The notes under the pieces were generated by a model. It saw nothing but the letters and a program-made list of their open reading frames with translations, was not told the origin of the DNA and searched no databases. The translations under genes were made by a program, and so were the position numbers. Positions 39,356-47,562 of a DNA stretch of 64,000 nt are shown here, one piece after another (the stretch's first letter is position 1; each line of letters starts with the position of its first letter). The DNA is from RCIO01 sp964629765 (GTDB taxonomy: Bacteria; Pseudomonadota; Alphaproteobacteria; Rhizobiales; Rhizobiaceae), in NCBI GenBank assembly GCA_964629765.1, contig CAZVTK010000009.1:1-64000 (forward strand), written 5' to 3'.

Positions 39356-40024
39356 ATGAGCACGATCGAAATCATCAAAGGGAAATATCCAGCATTCTTG
39401 AAGGCCAAGATCGCAGGCGTGAACAATGACCGCGTCGTCCTGCCGGCGGGCCGCGGACTGTGGCCGGCGCTCTTCACGGCGGTTAAGCCCAGCAAGGGCG
39501 AGACTGACCCGAAGAAGTTCCAGTACGGCATCACCGTGCTGATCCCGGCCGAGGCTGACATCTCGGCGCTCCGCGACCGCGTGAAGGCGGTGTTCGAGGA
39601 GAACGTGTCGGAGAAGCAGCGAGCGGCCACCAAGTGGCGCAATCCTGTGCTCGAAACCGCGTCGGAGATCCCCGACATGGCGGACGAGTACCCCTTCATG
39701 TTGCGCCTCAACTCGAAGCAGTGGCAGAAGAACGGCGTCGAACGCGCCCGTCCCGATGTCTTTGACGCCAAACGCGTCGCGATTCCGGCAAATCCGGGGC
39801 CGGAAGTCGTTTACCACGGCCGCTGGGTCCAGTGCGTCGTGAACCCGTTCTGGTATCCGGCCACCCAAGGTTCCGCCGGGGTGTCGCTCGGGCTGCTCAG
39901 CACGCAACTGCTCTGGCACGACAAGCAGGACACGCCGATCGCCGGCGGTCGTGTCGACACTAGCGGCGACTTCGAGGTAGTCGAGGGTCTGGACGAAACC
40001 CCGGAAGTGGATGAGTACGCATGA
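39356..40024 (+). CDS. DUF2815 protein, probable ssDNA-binding protein
   Basis: 222 residues. Typical family lines: GRGLWPALFTAVKPSKGETDPKKFQYGITVLIP, RNPVLETASEI, FMLRLNSKQW and a C-terminal acidic tail (EVVEGLDETPEVDEYA), the latter as in ssDNA-binding proteins. It follows DUF2800 as in many phages, and likely coats single strands during replication or annealing. Confidence 0.8.
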   Translation: MSTIEIIKGKYPAFLKAKIAGVNNDRVVLPAGRGLWPALFTAVKPSKGETDPKKFQYGITVLIPAEADISALRDRVKAVFEENVSEKQRAATKWRNPVLETASEIPDMADEYPFMLRLNSKQWQKNGVERARPDVFDAKRVAIPANPGPEVVYHGRWVQCVVNPFWYPATQGSAGVSLGLLSTQLLWHDKQDTPIAGGRVDTSGDFEVVEGLDETPEVDEYA

Positions 40025-40287
40025 GCGACGAAGGCACCGCCTCCATCGGGCACAACAGCGTCGCCGCGGATCAGCTTCGTTCTCTGATCGAGCGCGTGGA
40101 AAGGCTGGAAGTCGAGAAGAAGGACTTGGCCAGTGACATCCGCGACATCTACGCGGAAGCCAAGGGCAAAGGCTTCGACACGAAGGCCATGCGCACCATC
40201 GTCCGTCTGCGCAAGCAGGACAGGGAAGATCGCGAGGCGGAAGCTGCGGTTCTGGAAACCTACCTCCATGCCCTCGGCATGATCTGA
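40021..40287 (+). CDS. GapR-like DNA-binding protein (DUF2312)
   Basis: 88 residues. Near-textbook DUF2312 sequence: LRSLIERVERLEVEKKDLAS, DIRDIYAEAKGKGFDTKAM and IVRLRKQDREDREAEAA. In Caulobacter the homologue GapR forms dimers-of-dimers around overtwisted DNA ahead of forks and aids topoisomerases. ATGA overlap with DUF2815 ties it to replication here. Confidence 0.9.
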   Translation: MSDEGTASIGHNSVAADQLRSLIERVERLEVEKKDLASDIRDIYAEAKGKGFDTKAMRTIVRLRKQDREDREAEAAVLETYLHALGMI

Positions 40288-40296
40288 ACCACCTCT

Positions 40297-40326
40297 CGAC
40301 ACGGCAGGACTCTGCCTGCCGTGTCG
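40297..40326 (+). terminator. Perfect 12-bp hairpin overlapping motif copy 16
   Basis: CGACACGGCAGG/CCTGCCGTGTCG with a 6-base loop, followed by ATTTCAACGAG rather than a T-run. It may terminate or attenuate the preceding operon just where the next motif begins. Confidence 0.6.
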
Positions 40327-40340
40327 ATTTCAACGAGAAA
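40322..40340 (+). promoter_or_regulatory. Motif copy 16
   Basis: TGTCGATTTCAACGAGAAA, 12 nt before the exonuclease ATG at 40353; its first 5 bases belong to the hairpin stem. Confidence 0.65.
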
Positions 40341-40352
40341 CACGGATCAACA

Positions 40353-40889
40353 ATGAAGAACTGTATGTTCGATCTCGAGACGTTTGGCACCAAGCCGGGT
40401 AGCGTTATTCGCAGCATTGGCGCCGCCATGTTCGACCTCGACACCGGGGACGTCGGCAGCACCTTCTACCGAAACATCACGCGCCAGTCCTGCGAGGCGG
40501 CCGGCCTGACGGTCGACCCCAGCACCGAAGCCTGGTGGGCCAAGCAGTCGAAAGAGGCGCAAGACGCGCTTCTGGTCGACCAGCGGCCGCTCGGCGGCGT
40601 CATTGACGAGTTCCACGACTGGTTTCGTGCGAACGGCGGCGTGCAGGTCTGGTGCCAGGGCGCCAACTTCGACGCCGTGCTTTGGGAAGCGGCCATAAAG
40701 GCGCGCTTGGCCACGGCGCAGACGCCTTGGAAGTTCTGGAACGTGCGCGACACGCGCACCGTCTACGAGATCGCCGGCTTCGACCCTGGCAGCGTCAAGC
40801 GCTCCGGCGTCTATCACGGCGCGCTCGACGACTCCCTCCATCAAATCAAGTGCGTGACCGAAGCGTTGCGCCAACTCCGTTACGCGTGA
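40353..40889 (+). CDS. DEDDh 3'-5' exonuclease
   Basis: 178 residues. Motif ExoI MFDLETFGTKPGSVI (Asp7, Glu9), ExoII WCQGANFDAVLWEAA, ExoIII HGALDDSLHQIKCV (His about 160, Asp165). Fits the Rv2179c/phage exonuclease family. May trim RNA primers or single strands, or act on RNA as some family members do. Confidence 0.8.
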   Translation: MKNCMFDLETFGTKPGSVIRSIGAAMFDLDTGDVGSTFYRNITRQSCEAAGLTVDPSTEAWWAKQSKEAQDALLVDQRPLGGVIDEFHDWFRANGGVQVWCQGANFDAVLWEAAIKARLATAQTPWKFWNVRDTRTVYEIAGFDPGSVKRSGVYHGALDDSLHQIKCVTEALRQLRYA

Positions 40890-40900
40890 GGAGGCTTCCC

Positions 40901-41098
40901 ATGTTCGAGAGCTTCAAAGTCGTGACTACCCGCGGCGAGACGTACGTCTTCAGCGGTCGCGAAGGCAAACTGGACGCCGACATTGTCGGCGAGACTTTCA
41001 TCCGGCTGCGCAGAAACCGCGTCGACGTCGCACTGTTCCCGTTGCGCAATGTCGAAGTCTTCATGCGCCTCACCGACATCGACGGCGAGGTGGCGTGA
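40901..41098 (+). CDS. Small beta-rich protein, unknown
   Basis: 65 residues, GAGGAGG upstream of the ATG at 40901. Strand pattern (SFKVVTTRGETYVFSGREGK; VDVALFPLRNVEVFMRLTDI) suggests a small beta-barrel. TGATG with the next gene. Unknown. Confidence 0.55.
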   Translation: MFESFKVVTTRGETYVFSGREGKLDADIVGETFIRLRRNRVDVALFPLRNVEVFMRLTDIDGEVA

Positions 41099-41703
41099 TG
41101 GAACTCCACCAGCTTATGGAAGCCGGCCCGATCGTCACGAGCACGACGCCCGACAGCACCTGGGTGCAAACGTTCACGGGAAAAAAGTTCTGGCCGCTCA
41201 ACCCCCGCGTCGAAGACATCGACATCGTCGACATTGCCCACGGGTTGTCGCTCACCGTCCGCTACAACCGGCAGGCCAAGTTCCCCTACAGCGTGGCGCA
41301 ACATTCCGTGCTGCTGGCGGACCATTGCCCGGCCGAGATGTCATTTCTGGCGCTCATGCACGACGCCCACGAGGCGTATTCCCCTTACGGCGACGTGCCG
41401 CGCCCGCACAAGACGCCGGAGGTCGAGGCGGTAGAGTCGCTGATCGACAGGGCCATCGCCGTGCATTTCGACCTGCCGTACCCGATCAAGAATAAAGCGA
41501 TCGCCGCGCTCGACACGCGCATCCTGCTGGACGAACGGGCACAGGTGATGACGGTCACAGACCACGACTGGCAATTGCCAGCCGACCTGAAGCCGCTCGG
41601 CATCCAGATCGACCCGTGGCCTTGGCAGTCCGCTCGCGAGAAATTCCTCAACGCCTTTGACCGCTATTCGAAGATGTACCGGATGCTGGGGAGGTGCGCG
41701 TGA
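41098..41703 (+). CDS. HD-domain phosphohydrolase (YfbR-like)
   Basis: 201 residues. Metal ligands: YSVAQHSVLLADH (His about 64), the HD pair in LALMHDAHEAYSPYGDV (about 83-84) and Asp in AALDTRILLDE. YfbR-type enzymes dephosphorylate dNMPs, so a role in the nucleotide pool is likely, together with the dNMP kinase at 48.3 kb. Confidence 0.75.
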   Translation: MELHQLMEAGPIVTSTTPDSTWVQTFTGKKFWPLNPRVEDIDIVDIAHGLSLTVRYNRQAKFPYSVAQHSVLLADHCPAEMSFLALMHDAHEAYSPYGDVPRPHKTPEVEAVESLIDRAIAVHFDLPYPIKNKAIAALDTRILLDERAQVMTVTDHDWQLPADLKPLGIQIDPWPWQSAREKFLNAFDRYSKMYRMLGRCA

Positions 41704-42389
41704 TGCAGCACGTTGATCCTGAAAAGCTCACACGCGACCAGCTCATCGAATACGTCTACAACCTGGAAGCCCGGCTGGAAGAGGCCGGAGCCGTGGTCAA
41801 GGAGCAGCCTGTCGCCAACCTTCGCGCGACGTTCGGTCTGACGAAGTACGAGGCCATTCTGCTTTGCACGCTCGCGGACGGCAAGACGCACAACAAGGAA
41901 TCGCTGCTGTCGGCCTTGTATTTCGATCGTGCCGACGATGCGCCGGAGATCAAGATCGTTGACGTGTTCGTCTGCAAGGTGCGCAAGAAGCTAGTGGGCT
42001 ACCCGATCAAGATCGATACGGTGTGGGGCACGGGCTATCGCGTAGCCGACACAGCGCCGTTGAAAGCGGCCATGGCCGGAGAACAGATCGATACTACCGG
42101 CGGCGAGCGCACGCCTTACCCATCCAAGCCGCTCGGCGCCAAGGGCCGCCCGCATGGGTCGATCAAGGACAAGGCGATTGCGTATCTCGTCAGCATCGCC
42201 GTTGACGGCGTGGCGTCGATTTCGTCTCGCGACCTGACGACCGAGCTCGGCGGATCGTCCGGCTCCGTCACCATCCAGAACCTCGAACGCACCGGCTATG
42301 TCGAGATCGCCAGGCGCGCTCATCGCCACAAGCGCGGCGAGCCGTGGGAACTCCGGCTGTTGCCGAAGGCGTACGGGGTGGCGGCATGA
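41703..42389 (+). CDS. CtrA-like winged-helix regulator without receiver domain
   Basis: 228 residues, TGATG start at 41703. Residues about 40-112 match the C-terminal DNA-binding domain of OmpR/PhoB-type regulators, closest in wording to CtrA: FGLTKYEAILLCTLADGK, ESLLSALYFDRADDAPEIKI, VDVFVCKVRKKL and IDTVWGTGYRV. The N-terminus is a short coiled coil instead of a receiver. Residues 145-228 are a second winged helix. It may mimic or block CtrA sites of the host, or regulate phage genes. Confidence 0.75.
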   Translation: MQHVDPEKLTRDQLIEYVYNLEARLEEAGAVVKEQPVANLRATFGLTKYEAILLCTLADGKTHNKESLLSALYFDRADDAPEIKIVDVFVCKVRKKLVGYPIKIDTVWGTGYRVADTAPLKAAMAGEQIDTTGGERTPYPSKPLGAKGRPHGSIKDKAIAYLVSIAVDGVASISSRDLTTELGGSSGSVTIQNLERTGYVEIARRAHRHKRGEPWELRLLPKAYGVAA

Positions 42390-44173
42390 TCCTGCACGGC
42401 AATTGCCTCGACATCCTGCCGATGCTCGACGCGGACAGTTTCGATAGCGTCGTGACCGACCCGCCCTACGGGCTTACCGCTCGTCGCCCCGGTGGTCGCA
42501 GCGAGGCCACCCGCGGCAAGGTCATGGGCGGCTTCATGGGCATGGCTTGGGACGCAGACGTGCCGAGCGTCGATATCTGGCGCGAGGTGTACCGCGTCCT
42601 GAAGCCCGGCGCGCACCTGCTCGCCTTCTTCGGCACCCGCACCTATCACCGCGGCGTCATCAACATCGAGGACGCCGGCTTCGAGATCCGCGACCAGGTG
42701 CAATGGCTGTACGCCCAAGGCTTCGCGAAGAGCCATTCCGTCAGCCTTGCTTTGTGGAAAGGAGTTCTGGATTGCCAATCGAAAAACAATGCCCCGCTTG
42801 TGGTGCAACTTTCAAAGTTTACCCCTCTCGTCTGCGCCGAGGCGAAGGAAAGTATTGTAGCCGCGCCTGCTCTAATCCTGCCAGAGGGCGCCCCGGCGCT
42901 AATAATCCAAACTGGCGAGGAGGGCGGTACACTCGGGCTGACGGTTACGTCTTTGTCCGCGTCGCAAGCGGAGAGTATCAGCTTGAGCACAGGGTGGTCA
43001 TGGGCGAAGTCCTCGGTAGAGAGCTTAGACCCGAGGAACATATCCACCACAGAAACGAGCGGAAAGGCGATAACCGACCAGAGAATTTCGACATCGTTGA
43101 CGTCGTCACTCACGCAAAAATTCACGCCCCGCAACGTGATCCTTCAAAATGGATGGACGTGGCCTGCGGTTTCTGTGGAGGCACTTTCACCCGACGCATA
43201 TACGAGCTCGAACGACATCCCGATTGTTACTGTTGCCGAGATTGCTACGTGGAATCCCGTCGCGCAGCATAAAGGGGTTGGAACTGGTCTGAAACCGGCC
43301 AACGAGCCTATCGTAGTCGCCCGCAAGCCGCTGGCCGTTCCGCAGGAGGCTCCAGGGGGCGAAACATATGACGCAGATACGCCGGAGCGCCCCGTGCGTA
43401 TGCGCGCCGCAACCGTGGCCGAGAACGTGCTGGCGCACGGAGTCGGCGGGTTGAACATTGATGGGTGCCGGATCGCGTCGAGTGCCGAGGATAAGGCGCT
43501 CATGGACTCGAAAGCGTCCCGCAAACCCACAGGGAAAACCGCTGAAAATGTGCCTTTTGTTGCAGGCGTCTGCACGCCCGCTAACGAGCTCGGCCGCTGG
43601 CCAGCCAACGTCATCACGGACGGCAGCGACGAGGTGCTTGCGGCGTTCCCTGACGCACCCGGCCAGCAAGGTGATTTGCGGCAACAAGACCACGCCGTGC
43701 CGCAGGGCAATGCGTTTGGGCAGTACGGCCCGAAGCGGGCACATCCTGCGCGCGTTGAGATCGACAAGTCGGCCGCACGATTTTTCTATGTAGCTAAAGC
43801 GAGCAAGAAGGACCGGAACGATGGCCTCGAAGATTTCGCCGCAAAGCCATCCGCCGCGTCGGAGTTCCGGCCCAACCACACCGAGAAGGCCGAGCAGGGC
43901 GAAGACGGCAACCCTTATGGCCGCTGGAAGCCGCTGAAGAACAATCACCCGACGGTCAAGCCGACGGACCTCATGCGCTACCTGTGCCGGCTGGTTACGC
44001 CGCCCGGCGGGAAGGTGCTCGACCCGTTCGCCGGCAGCGGCAGCACCGGGCGTGGCGCCGTGCTGGAGGGCTTCCAGTTCACCGGCATCGAGATGTCAGA
44101 GGAGTACGTCGAGATCGCTCGCGCAAGGATCGCCGCCGCGCGCAAGCGCTACGAGGATGAGGTTTACCTATGA
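42386..44173 (+). CDS. DNA adenine/N4-cytosine methyltransferase with an in-frame HNH insertion
   Basis: 595 residues, beta-class order. DPPYGL at 25-30 (motif IV), then LKPGAHLLAFFGTRTYHR and QWLYAQGFAKSHSVS; the C-terminal part resumes with GTGLKPANEPIVVARKPL, VLAHGVGGLNIDGCRI, NHPTVKPTDLMRYLCRLV and DPFAGSGSTGRGA (AdoMet-binding motif I). Between them, codons 125-295 are a 171-codon insertion carrying an HNH gene in another frame, flanked by AAAGGRGTT repeats. The frame stays open, so a long enzyme could still be made, but activity is uncertain. Confidence 0.85.
   Translation: MILHGNCLDILPMLDADSFDSVVTDPPYGLTARRPGGRSEATRGKVMGGFMGMAWDADVPSVDIWREVYRVLKPGAHLLAFFGTRTYHRGVINIEDAGFEIRDQVQWLYAQGFAKSHSVSLALWKGVLDCQSKNNAPLVVQLSKFTPLVCAEAKESIVAAPALILPEGAPALIIQTGEEGGTLGLTVTSLSASQAESISLSTGWSWAKSSVESLDPRNISTTETSGKAITDQRISTSLTSSLTQKFTPRNVILQNGWTWPAVSVEALSPDAYTSSNDIPIVTVAEIATWNPVAQHKGVGTGLKPANEPIVVARKPLAVPQEAPGGETYDADTPERPVRMRAATVAENVLAHGVGGLNIDGCRIASSAEDKALMDSKASRKPTGKTAENVPFVAGVCTPANELGRWPANVITDGSDEVLAAFPDAPGQQGDLRQQDHAVPQGNAFGQYGPKRAHPARVEIDKSAARFFYVAKASKKDRNDGLEDFAAKPSAASEFRPNHTEKAEQGEDGNPYGRWKPLKNNHPTVKPTDLMRYLCRLVTPPGGKVLDPFAGSGSTGRGAVLEGFQFTGIEMSEEYVEIARARIAAARKRYEDEVYL
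42758..43279 (+). mobile_element. 513-bp HNH cassette inserted in the methylase gene, with 9-bp direct repeats
   Basis: AAAGGAGTT (42758-42766) and AAAGGGGTT (43271-43279) flank the insertion; both encode Lys-Gly-Val in the methylase frame. Removing one repeat plus the insert (513 nt = 171 codons) restores LWKGVGTGLKPANEP, the expected family sequence. The left repeat is the HNH ribosome site; the right repeat overlaps the HNH stop. Confidence 0.75.
42772..43272 (+). CDS. HNH homing endonuclease with zinc ribbons, inserted in the methylase gene
   Basis: 166 residues from a TTG start (AAAGGAG 6 nt upstream). N-terminal zinc ribbon CPACGATF ... YCSRACS, then NPNWRGGRYTRADGYVFVRV, the HNH core LEHRVVMGEVLGRELRPEE HIHHRNERKGDNRPENF, and a second Cys cluster CGFCGG ... 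CCRDC. Typical free-standing phage homing nuclease. It reads in a different frame from the methylase that hosts it. Confidence 0.8.
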   Translation: MPIEKQCPACGATFKVYPSRLRRGEGKYCSRACSNPARGRPGANNPNWRGGRYTRADGYVFVRVASGEYQLEHRVVMGEVLGRELRPEEHIHHRNERKGDNRPENFDIVDVVTHAKIHAPQRDPSKWMDVACGFCGGTFTRRIYELERHPDCYCCRDCYVESRRAA

Positions 44174-44382
44174 ACCCCTGCCTCGTTGCAATCGTCGAAG
44201 AACTGCGCGCCCGTGGAGTGCCGTACAGCATCGAGCAGGGCCGCAAGCACCTGCGTGTCCGCTTCGGCCGAAGGTTCGAACGCTTCCGCATCATATCGCG
44301 AACGCCGAGCGACTGGCGCGCGTCACGCAATGAGCGGGCGGCCGTTCGAAGGGCGCTGGCTGAGATGGGGTGGGCGCGATGA
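44170..44382 (+). CDS. Small basic protein, HicA-like fold possible
   Basis: 70 residues coupled on both sides by ATGA. The order helix (VAIVEELRARGVPYSIEQ), strand (KHLRVRFGRRFERFRII), SRTPSDWRASRNERA, helix resembles the small double-stranded-RNA-binding-like proteins common in phages next to polymerase genes. Function unknown. Confidence 0.55.
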   Translation: MNPCLVAIVEELRARGVPYSIEQGRKHLRVRFGRRFERFRIISRTPSDWRASRNERAAVRRALAEMGWAR

Positions 44383-46454
44383 CGACACTCCACATCGACC
44401 TGGAAAGCCGCAGTGCCGTCGATCTGAAGAAAACCGGCGTATATGTCTATGCCGAAGACGCCACCACAGATGTTTGGTGCGCGTGTTTCGCCTTCGACGA
44501 TGAGCCGGTCCAGACATGGCTCCCGCACGAGCCGATACCGCCGCGCATCGCCGACCATGTTCGCGCCGGCGGGGTCATTTACGCGCACAACGCGAATTTC
44601 GAGATGACCATGTGGCGCTACATACTCGCGCCGCGGTACGGCTGGCCGCTGCCGGCGATCGAACAATTCCGCTGCACCATGGTGATGGCTTTGGCCATGG
44701 GCCTGCCCGGTGCGCTCGATCTCGCCGGGCCGGCTGCGGGCGTGGAAGTCGCCAAGGACCAGGCCGGCAAGAAACTGATGCTCAAGATGGCGAAGCCGCG
44801 CCGCGTCAACGACGACGGCAGCTTCGTGTGGTGGGACGAACAAGAGAACATCGACCGGCTGGTCGAATACTGCAAGATTGACGTCGAGGTGGAGCGCAGG
44901 CTGGAGAAGCGGCTGCGGCCGCTAAAGCCGTCCGAGCTCGACCTGTGGCACCTCGATCAACGGACGAATTTACGCGGCGTGCAGGTCGACCAGGATTTGG
45001 CTGCGGCGGCGAAGGAAGTCGTCAAGGCGGCCGCTGCGGATCTCGACCACCGCATGGCCGTGGCCACGAACTTCGAGATCAAGAAGTGCTCCGAGGTCCA
45101 GAAGATCATCGCCTACATCGGCGCCCGCGGCGTCGACACGGAGAGCATTGCGAAGGCTGAGTTGAAGGAACTGCTGGCCGAAGACAGCGGCATCCCTGAC
45201 GACGTCCGCGCCGTGTTGTCGCTCCGGCAGGAGGCGGCGCGCGCCAGCGTGGCCAAGATCAACGCGCTGCTGAAAGGTACATCGCCGGACGGGCGCGCTC
45301 GCGGCCTGCTGCAATTCCACGCAGCTACGACCGGACGGTGGGGCGGGCGGCGCTTCCAGCCGACCAATTTGAAGCGGCCGGACCTCAAGGACATCGAGAC
45401 CGCCATCGAGGTTATAGCCAGCGGCGATTTCGACCTCGTGCAGATCATGTACGAGAAGCCGCTGTCTGCCGTCGCCGACATCCTGCGGGGACTGCTCGTC
45501 GCTGCACCGGGCCACCGGATCGTCGCGGCTGATTATTCAGCAATCGAAGGCCGGGTGCTGCCGTGGCTTGCCGGTGAGCACTGGAAGGTGGAGGCGTACC
45601 GTCAGATCGACGAGTCCATCATCCTCGGCGAGGACGGCAAGCCGCTGCGCATCGGCGGCGAGAAGCAGTACGCCATGGACGACATGTACTGCCAGACGGC
45701 GTCGAAGATCCTCGGCCGCAAGGTCACGAAGAAGGACAAGAACGACCGGCAGGTGTTCGGGAAGGTACCTGAGCTGGCCTGTGGATACGGAGGGTCACGC
45801 GGTGCCTTCACGGCCATGGGCAAGGTTTACGGCGTAGAACTGCCGGACGAGCAGGTGATGGAAATCGTGCGCGGCTGGCGCGAGGCGAACCCGGCGATCA
45901 AGCAGTATTGGTACGACCTGGAAGAGGCCGCGCTCTCGGCCATTTCTAACAAGGGCGTGCCGTACCGCGTCGGCAAGGTCACCTTCAAAGTATCGGGATC
46001 TTTCTTGACGCTGAAGCTGCCGAGCGGTCGGCATCTCTTCTACCCGTACCCGGAGATCCGGCGGCTGCCGATGCCCTGGCTGGACGATGATGGCAACCCC
46101 GTCATGAAGGACAGCCTGTGTTTCTTCAAGGAAGTGGACCCGCTCAAGAAGCACCTGATCGTGTCGAACCCGCGCAACACCGAACGGTTCGCGCTCCACC
46201 GCAGCTACGGCGGCGAATTGTCGAACAACGTCACCCAGGCCACGGCGCGGGACATCATGGCCGACGCGCTGCCGCGGCTCGAGACGACGGGCTATCCGAC
46301 AATTTTCACTGTCCACGATGAGATCGTCTGCGAGGTGCCGGACGGCCACGGCTCAGTCGAAGAAATGGAAGCCATCATGTGTGACCTGCCGGCTTGGGCG
46401 GCGGGTCTTCCGGTCAGCGCGGATGGTTTTTCTTCGGAAAGGTACCGCAAGTGA
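44379..46454 (+). CDS. polA: DNA polymerase I-type (family A) with 3'-5' exonuclease domain
   Basis: 691 residues. Exonuclease motifs: LHIDLESRSAVDLKK (Asp/Glu), YAHNANFEMTMW, and YCKIDVEVERRL. Polymerase motif A AADYSAIEGRVLPWLAGE (about 381-398), motif B RQVFGKVPELACGYGG (about 450-465) and motif C TVHDEIVCEV (about 643-652). This is the phage replicative polymerase. A homing endonuclease gene follows directly, overlapping its stop. Confidence 0.93.
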   Translation: MTTLHIDLESRSAVDLKKTGVYVYAEDATTDVWCACFAFDDEPVQTWLPHEPIPPRIADHVRAGGVIYAHNANFEMTMWRYILAPRYGWPLPAIEQFRCTMVMALAMGLPGALDLAGPAAGVEVAKDQAGKKLMLKMAKPRRVNDDGSFVWWDEQENIDRLVEYCKIDVEVERRLEKRLRPLKPSELDLWHLDQRTNLRGVQVDQDLAAAAKEVVKAAAADLDHRMAVATNFEIKKCSEVQKIIAYIGARGVDTESIAKAELKELLAEDSGIPDDVRAVLSLRQEAARASVAKINALLKGTSPDGRARGLLQFHAATTGRWGGRRFQPTNLKRPDLKDIETAIEVIASGDFDLVQIMYEKPLSAVADILRGLLVAAPGHRIVAADYSAIEGRVLPWLAGEHWKVEAYRQIDESIILGEDGKPLRIGGEKQYAMDDMYCQTASKILGRKVTKKDKNDRQVFGKVPELACGYGGSRGAFTAMGKVYGVELPDEQVMEIVRGWREANPAIKQYWYDLEEAALSAISNKGVPYRVGKVTFKVSGSFLTLKLPSGRHLFYPYPEIRRLPMPWLDDDGNPVMKDSLCFFKEVDPLKKHLIVSNPRNTERFALHRSYGGELSNNVTQATARDIMADALPRLETTGYPTIFTVHDEIVCEVPDGHGSVEEMEAIMCDLPAWAAGLPVSADGFSSERYRK

Positions 46455-47002
46455 ACGATTGCGTGTGGAAAGACGCCCCTGGCTGGGAAGGCAAATACCA
46501 AGTCAGCAGCGACGGGCGCGTGAGGTCGCTAGATCGAGATGTCTGGGCCTACGACCCTGTAGGCCGGTTTCGACCTCGCCGATATCGCGGGCGAGAGCTT
46601 AAAGCTGGGGTAGGCAAGAACGGCTATCGGTTGGTCTGCCTCGTGGAAAATGACCAGCGCGAGTACCGGTACATCCACGATCTCGTACTTGCCGCGTTTG
46701 TCGGGCCGCGGCCGGAAGGCATGGAGTGTTGCCACAATAACGGCGTCCGCTCTGACAATCGGCTTGGCAATCTTCGCTACGACACGCGGTCGGCCAATTC
46801 GCGCGATCGGGAAAAGCACGGCACGTTGAAGCCCCAAAGAGGTGAAGCCTCCGGCATGGCCAAGCTTACTGACGAGGCGGTGCGTGACATTCGAGACAAC
46901 TACCGGAAAGGCGAATGGTCCGAAGCGGCTCGGCTGTATGATGTCTCACCGACGACGGTCAGGTTCGCGGCCATATACCAAAGCTGGACCCATCTGGAAT
47001 GA
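46451..47002 (+). CDS. HNH homing endonuclease with NUMOD4 domain
   Basis: 183 residues from a GTG overlapping the polymerase stop. NUMOD4 line WKDAPGWEGKYQVSSDGRVRSL, HNH core with YIHDLVLAAFVGPRPEGMECCHNNGVRSDNRLGNLRYDT, and a C-terminal HTH-like NUMOD1/AsnC-type helix (LTDEAVRDIRDNYRKGEWSE). A mobile gene adjoining its likely target, polA. Confidence 0.88.
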   Translation: MNDCVWKDAPGWEGKYQVSSDGRVRSLDRDVWAYDPVGRFRPRRYRGRELKAGVGKNGYRLVCLVENDQREYRYIHDLVLAAFVGPRPEGMECCHNNGVRSDNRLGNLRYDTRSANSRDREKHGTLKPQRGEASGMAKLTDEAVRDIRDNYRKGEWSEAARLYDVSPTTVRFAAIYQSWTHLE

Positions 47003-47013
47003 AAGGAGAACGC

Positions 47014-47223
47014 ATGAAAACCGACGCCGTCGTCGAATCAGTACGCGCCGACCTCTTGGCTCGCAGCCAGACCGGCGTGGCCAAGTACGGCACCACGCTG
47101 GCGCGCACGGACCTCAACCTGCGGGACTGGCTCCAGCACGCCTATGAGGAGACGCTCGACCAGGCGAACTACCTGAAGCGCGCCATCATGGAGATCGACA
47201 ATGGCCCGGCCGCCCGCACCTGA
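47014..47223 (+). CDS. Small helical protein, unknown (nucleotide-metabolism-like)
   Basis: 69 residues, AAAGGAG 6 nt before the ATG at 47014. The GVAKYGTTLARTDLNLRDWLQHAYEETLDQANYLKRAI sequence recalls all-helical NTP-pyrophosphohydrolase-like phage proteins with the E-E-x-x-D pattern. Weak assignment. Confidence 0.6.
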   Translation: MKTDAVVESVRADLLARSQTGVAKYGTTLARTDLNLRDWLQHAYEETLDQANYLKRAIMEIDNGPAART

Positions 47224-47350
47224 GCCCTATACCTGCCACAACATCTACCTGTACGCCAGCCAGATAGAAGCGCTGCGCAAGGCGAGCTACGCCCGCCGCG
47301 TCAGTATCTCGCAGGTGGTACGCGAGCTTATCGAGGCACATCTGAAATGA
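47201..47350 (+). CDS. Ribbon-helix-helix DNA-binding protein, 49 aa
   Basis: ATG at 47201 inside the end of the preceding gene; stop overlaps the next start (ATGA). Pattern NIYLYASQIEALRKASYARR then VSISQVVRELIEAHLK is a clear strand-helix-helix of the Arc/CopG type. Candidate small repressor. Confidence 0.7.
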   Translation: MARPPAPEPYTCHNIYLYASQIEALRKASYARRVSISQVVRELIEAHLK

Positions 47351-47562
47351 TCGACCACTCCAACTACGAGCTCGAACTGATCTGCGACGCCACCGGCGAG
47401 CGGTACCCGCGCACCTACGACCCCGACGAGTTCCACAAGATGTTGGCCGACGCCAAGGAGGACGGTTGGCTCGTCACGATCCAGAAAGGCGAGTGGCGGC
47501 ACTTCTGCCCAAAGGCGCTTTCGACGGAGGACGACCTTGCCGAGGTAGCCGACATCGACTGA
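47347..47562 (+). CDS. Small acidic protein, unknown
   Basis: 71 residues, last rightward gene of the replication block. YDPDEFHKMLADAKEDGWLV and EWRHFCPKALS segments; acidic tail. No family recognised. Confidence 0.55.
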   Translation: MIDHSNYELELICDATGERYPRTYDPDEFHKMLADAKEDGWLVTIQKGEWRHFCPKALSTEDDLAEVADID

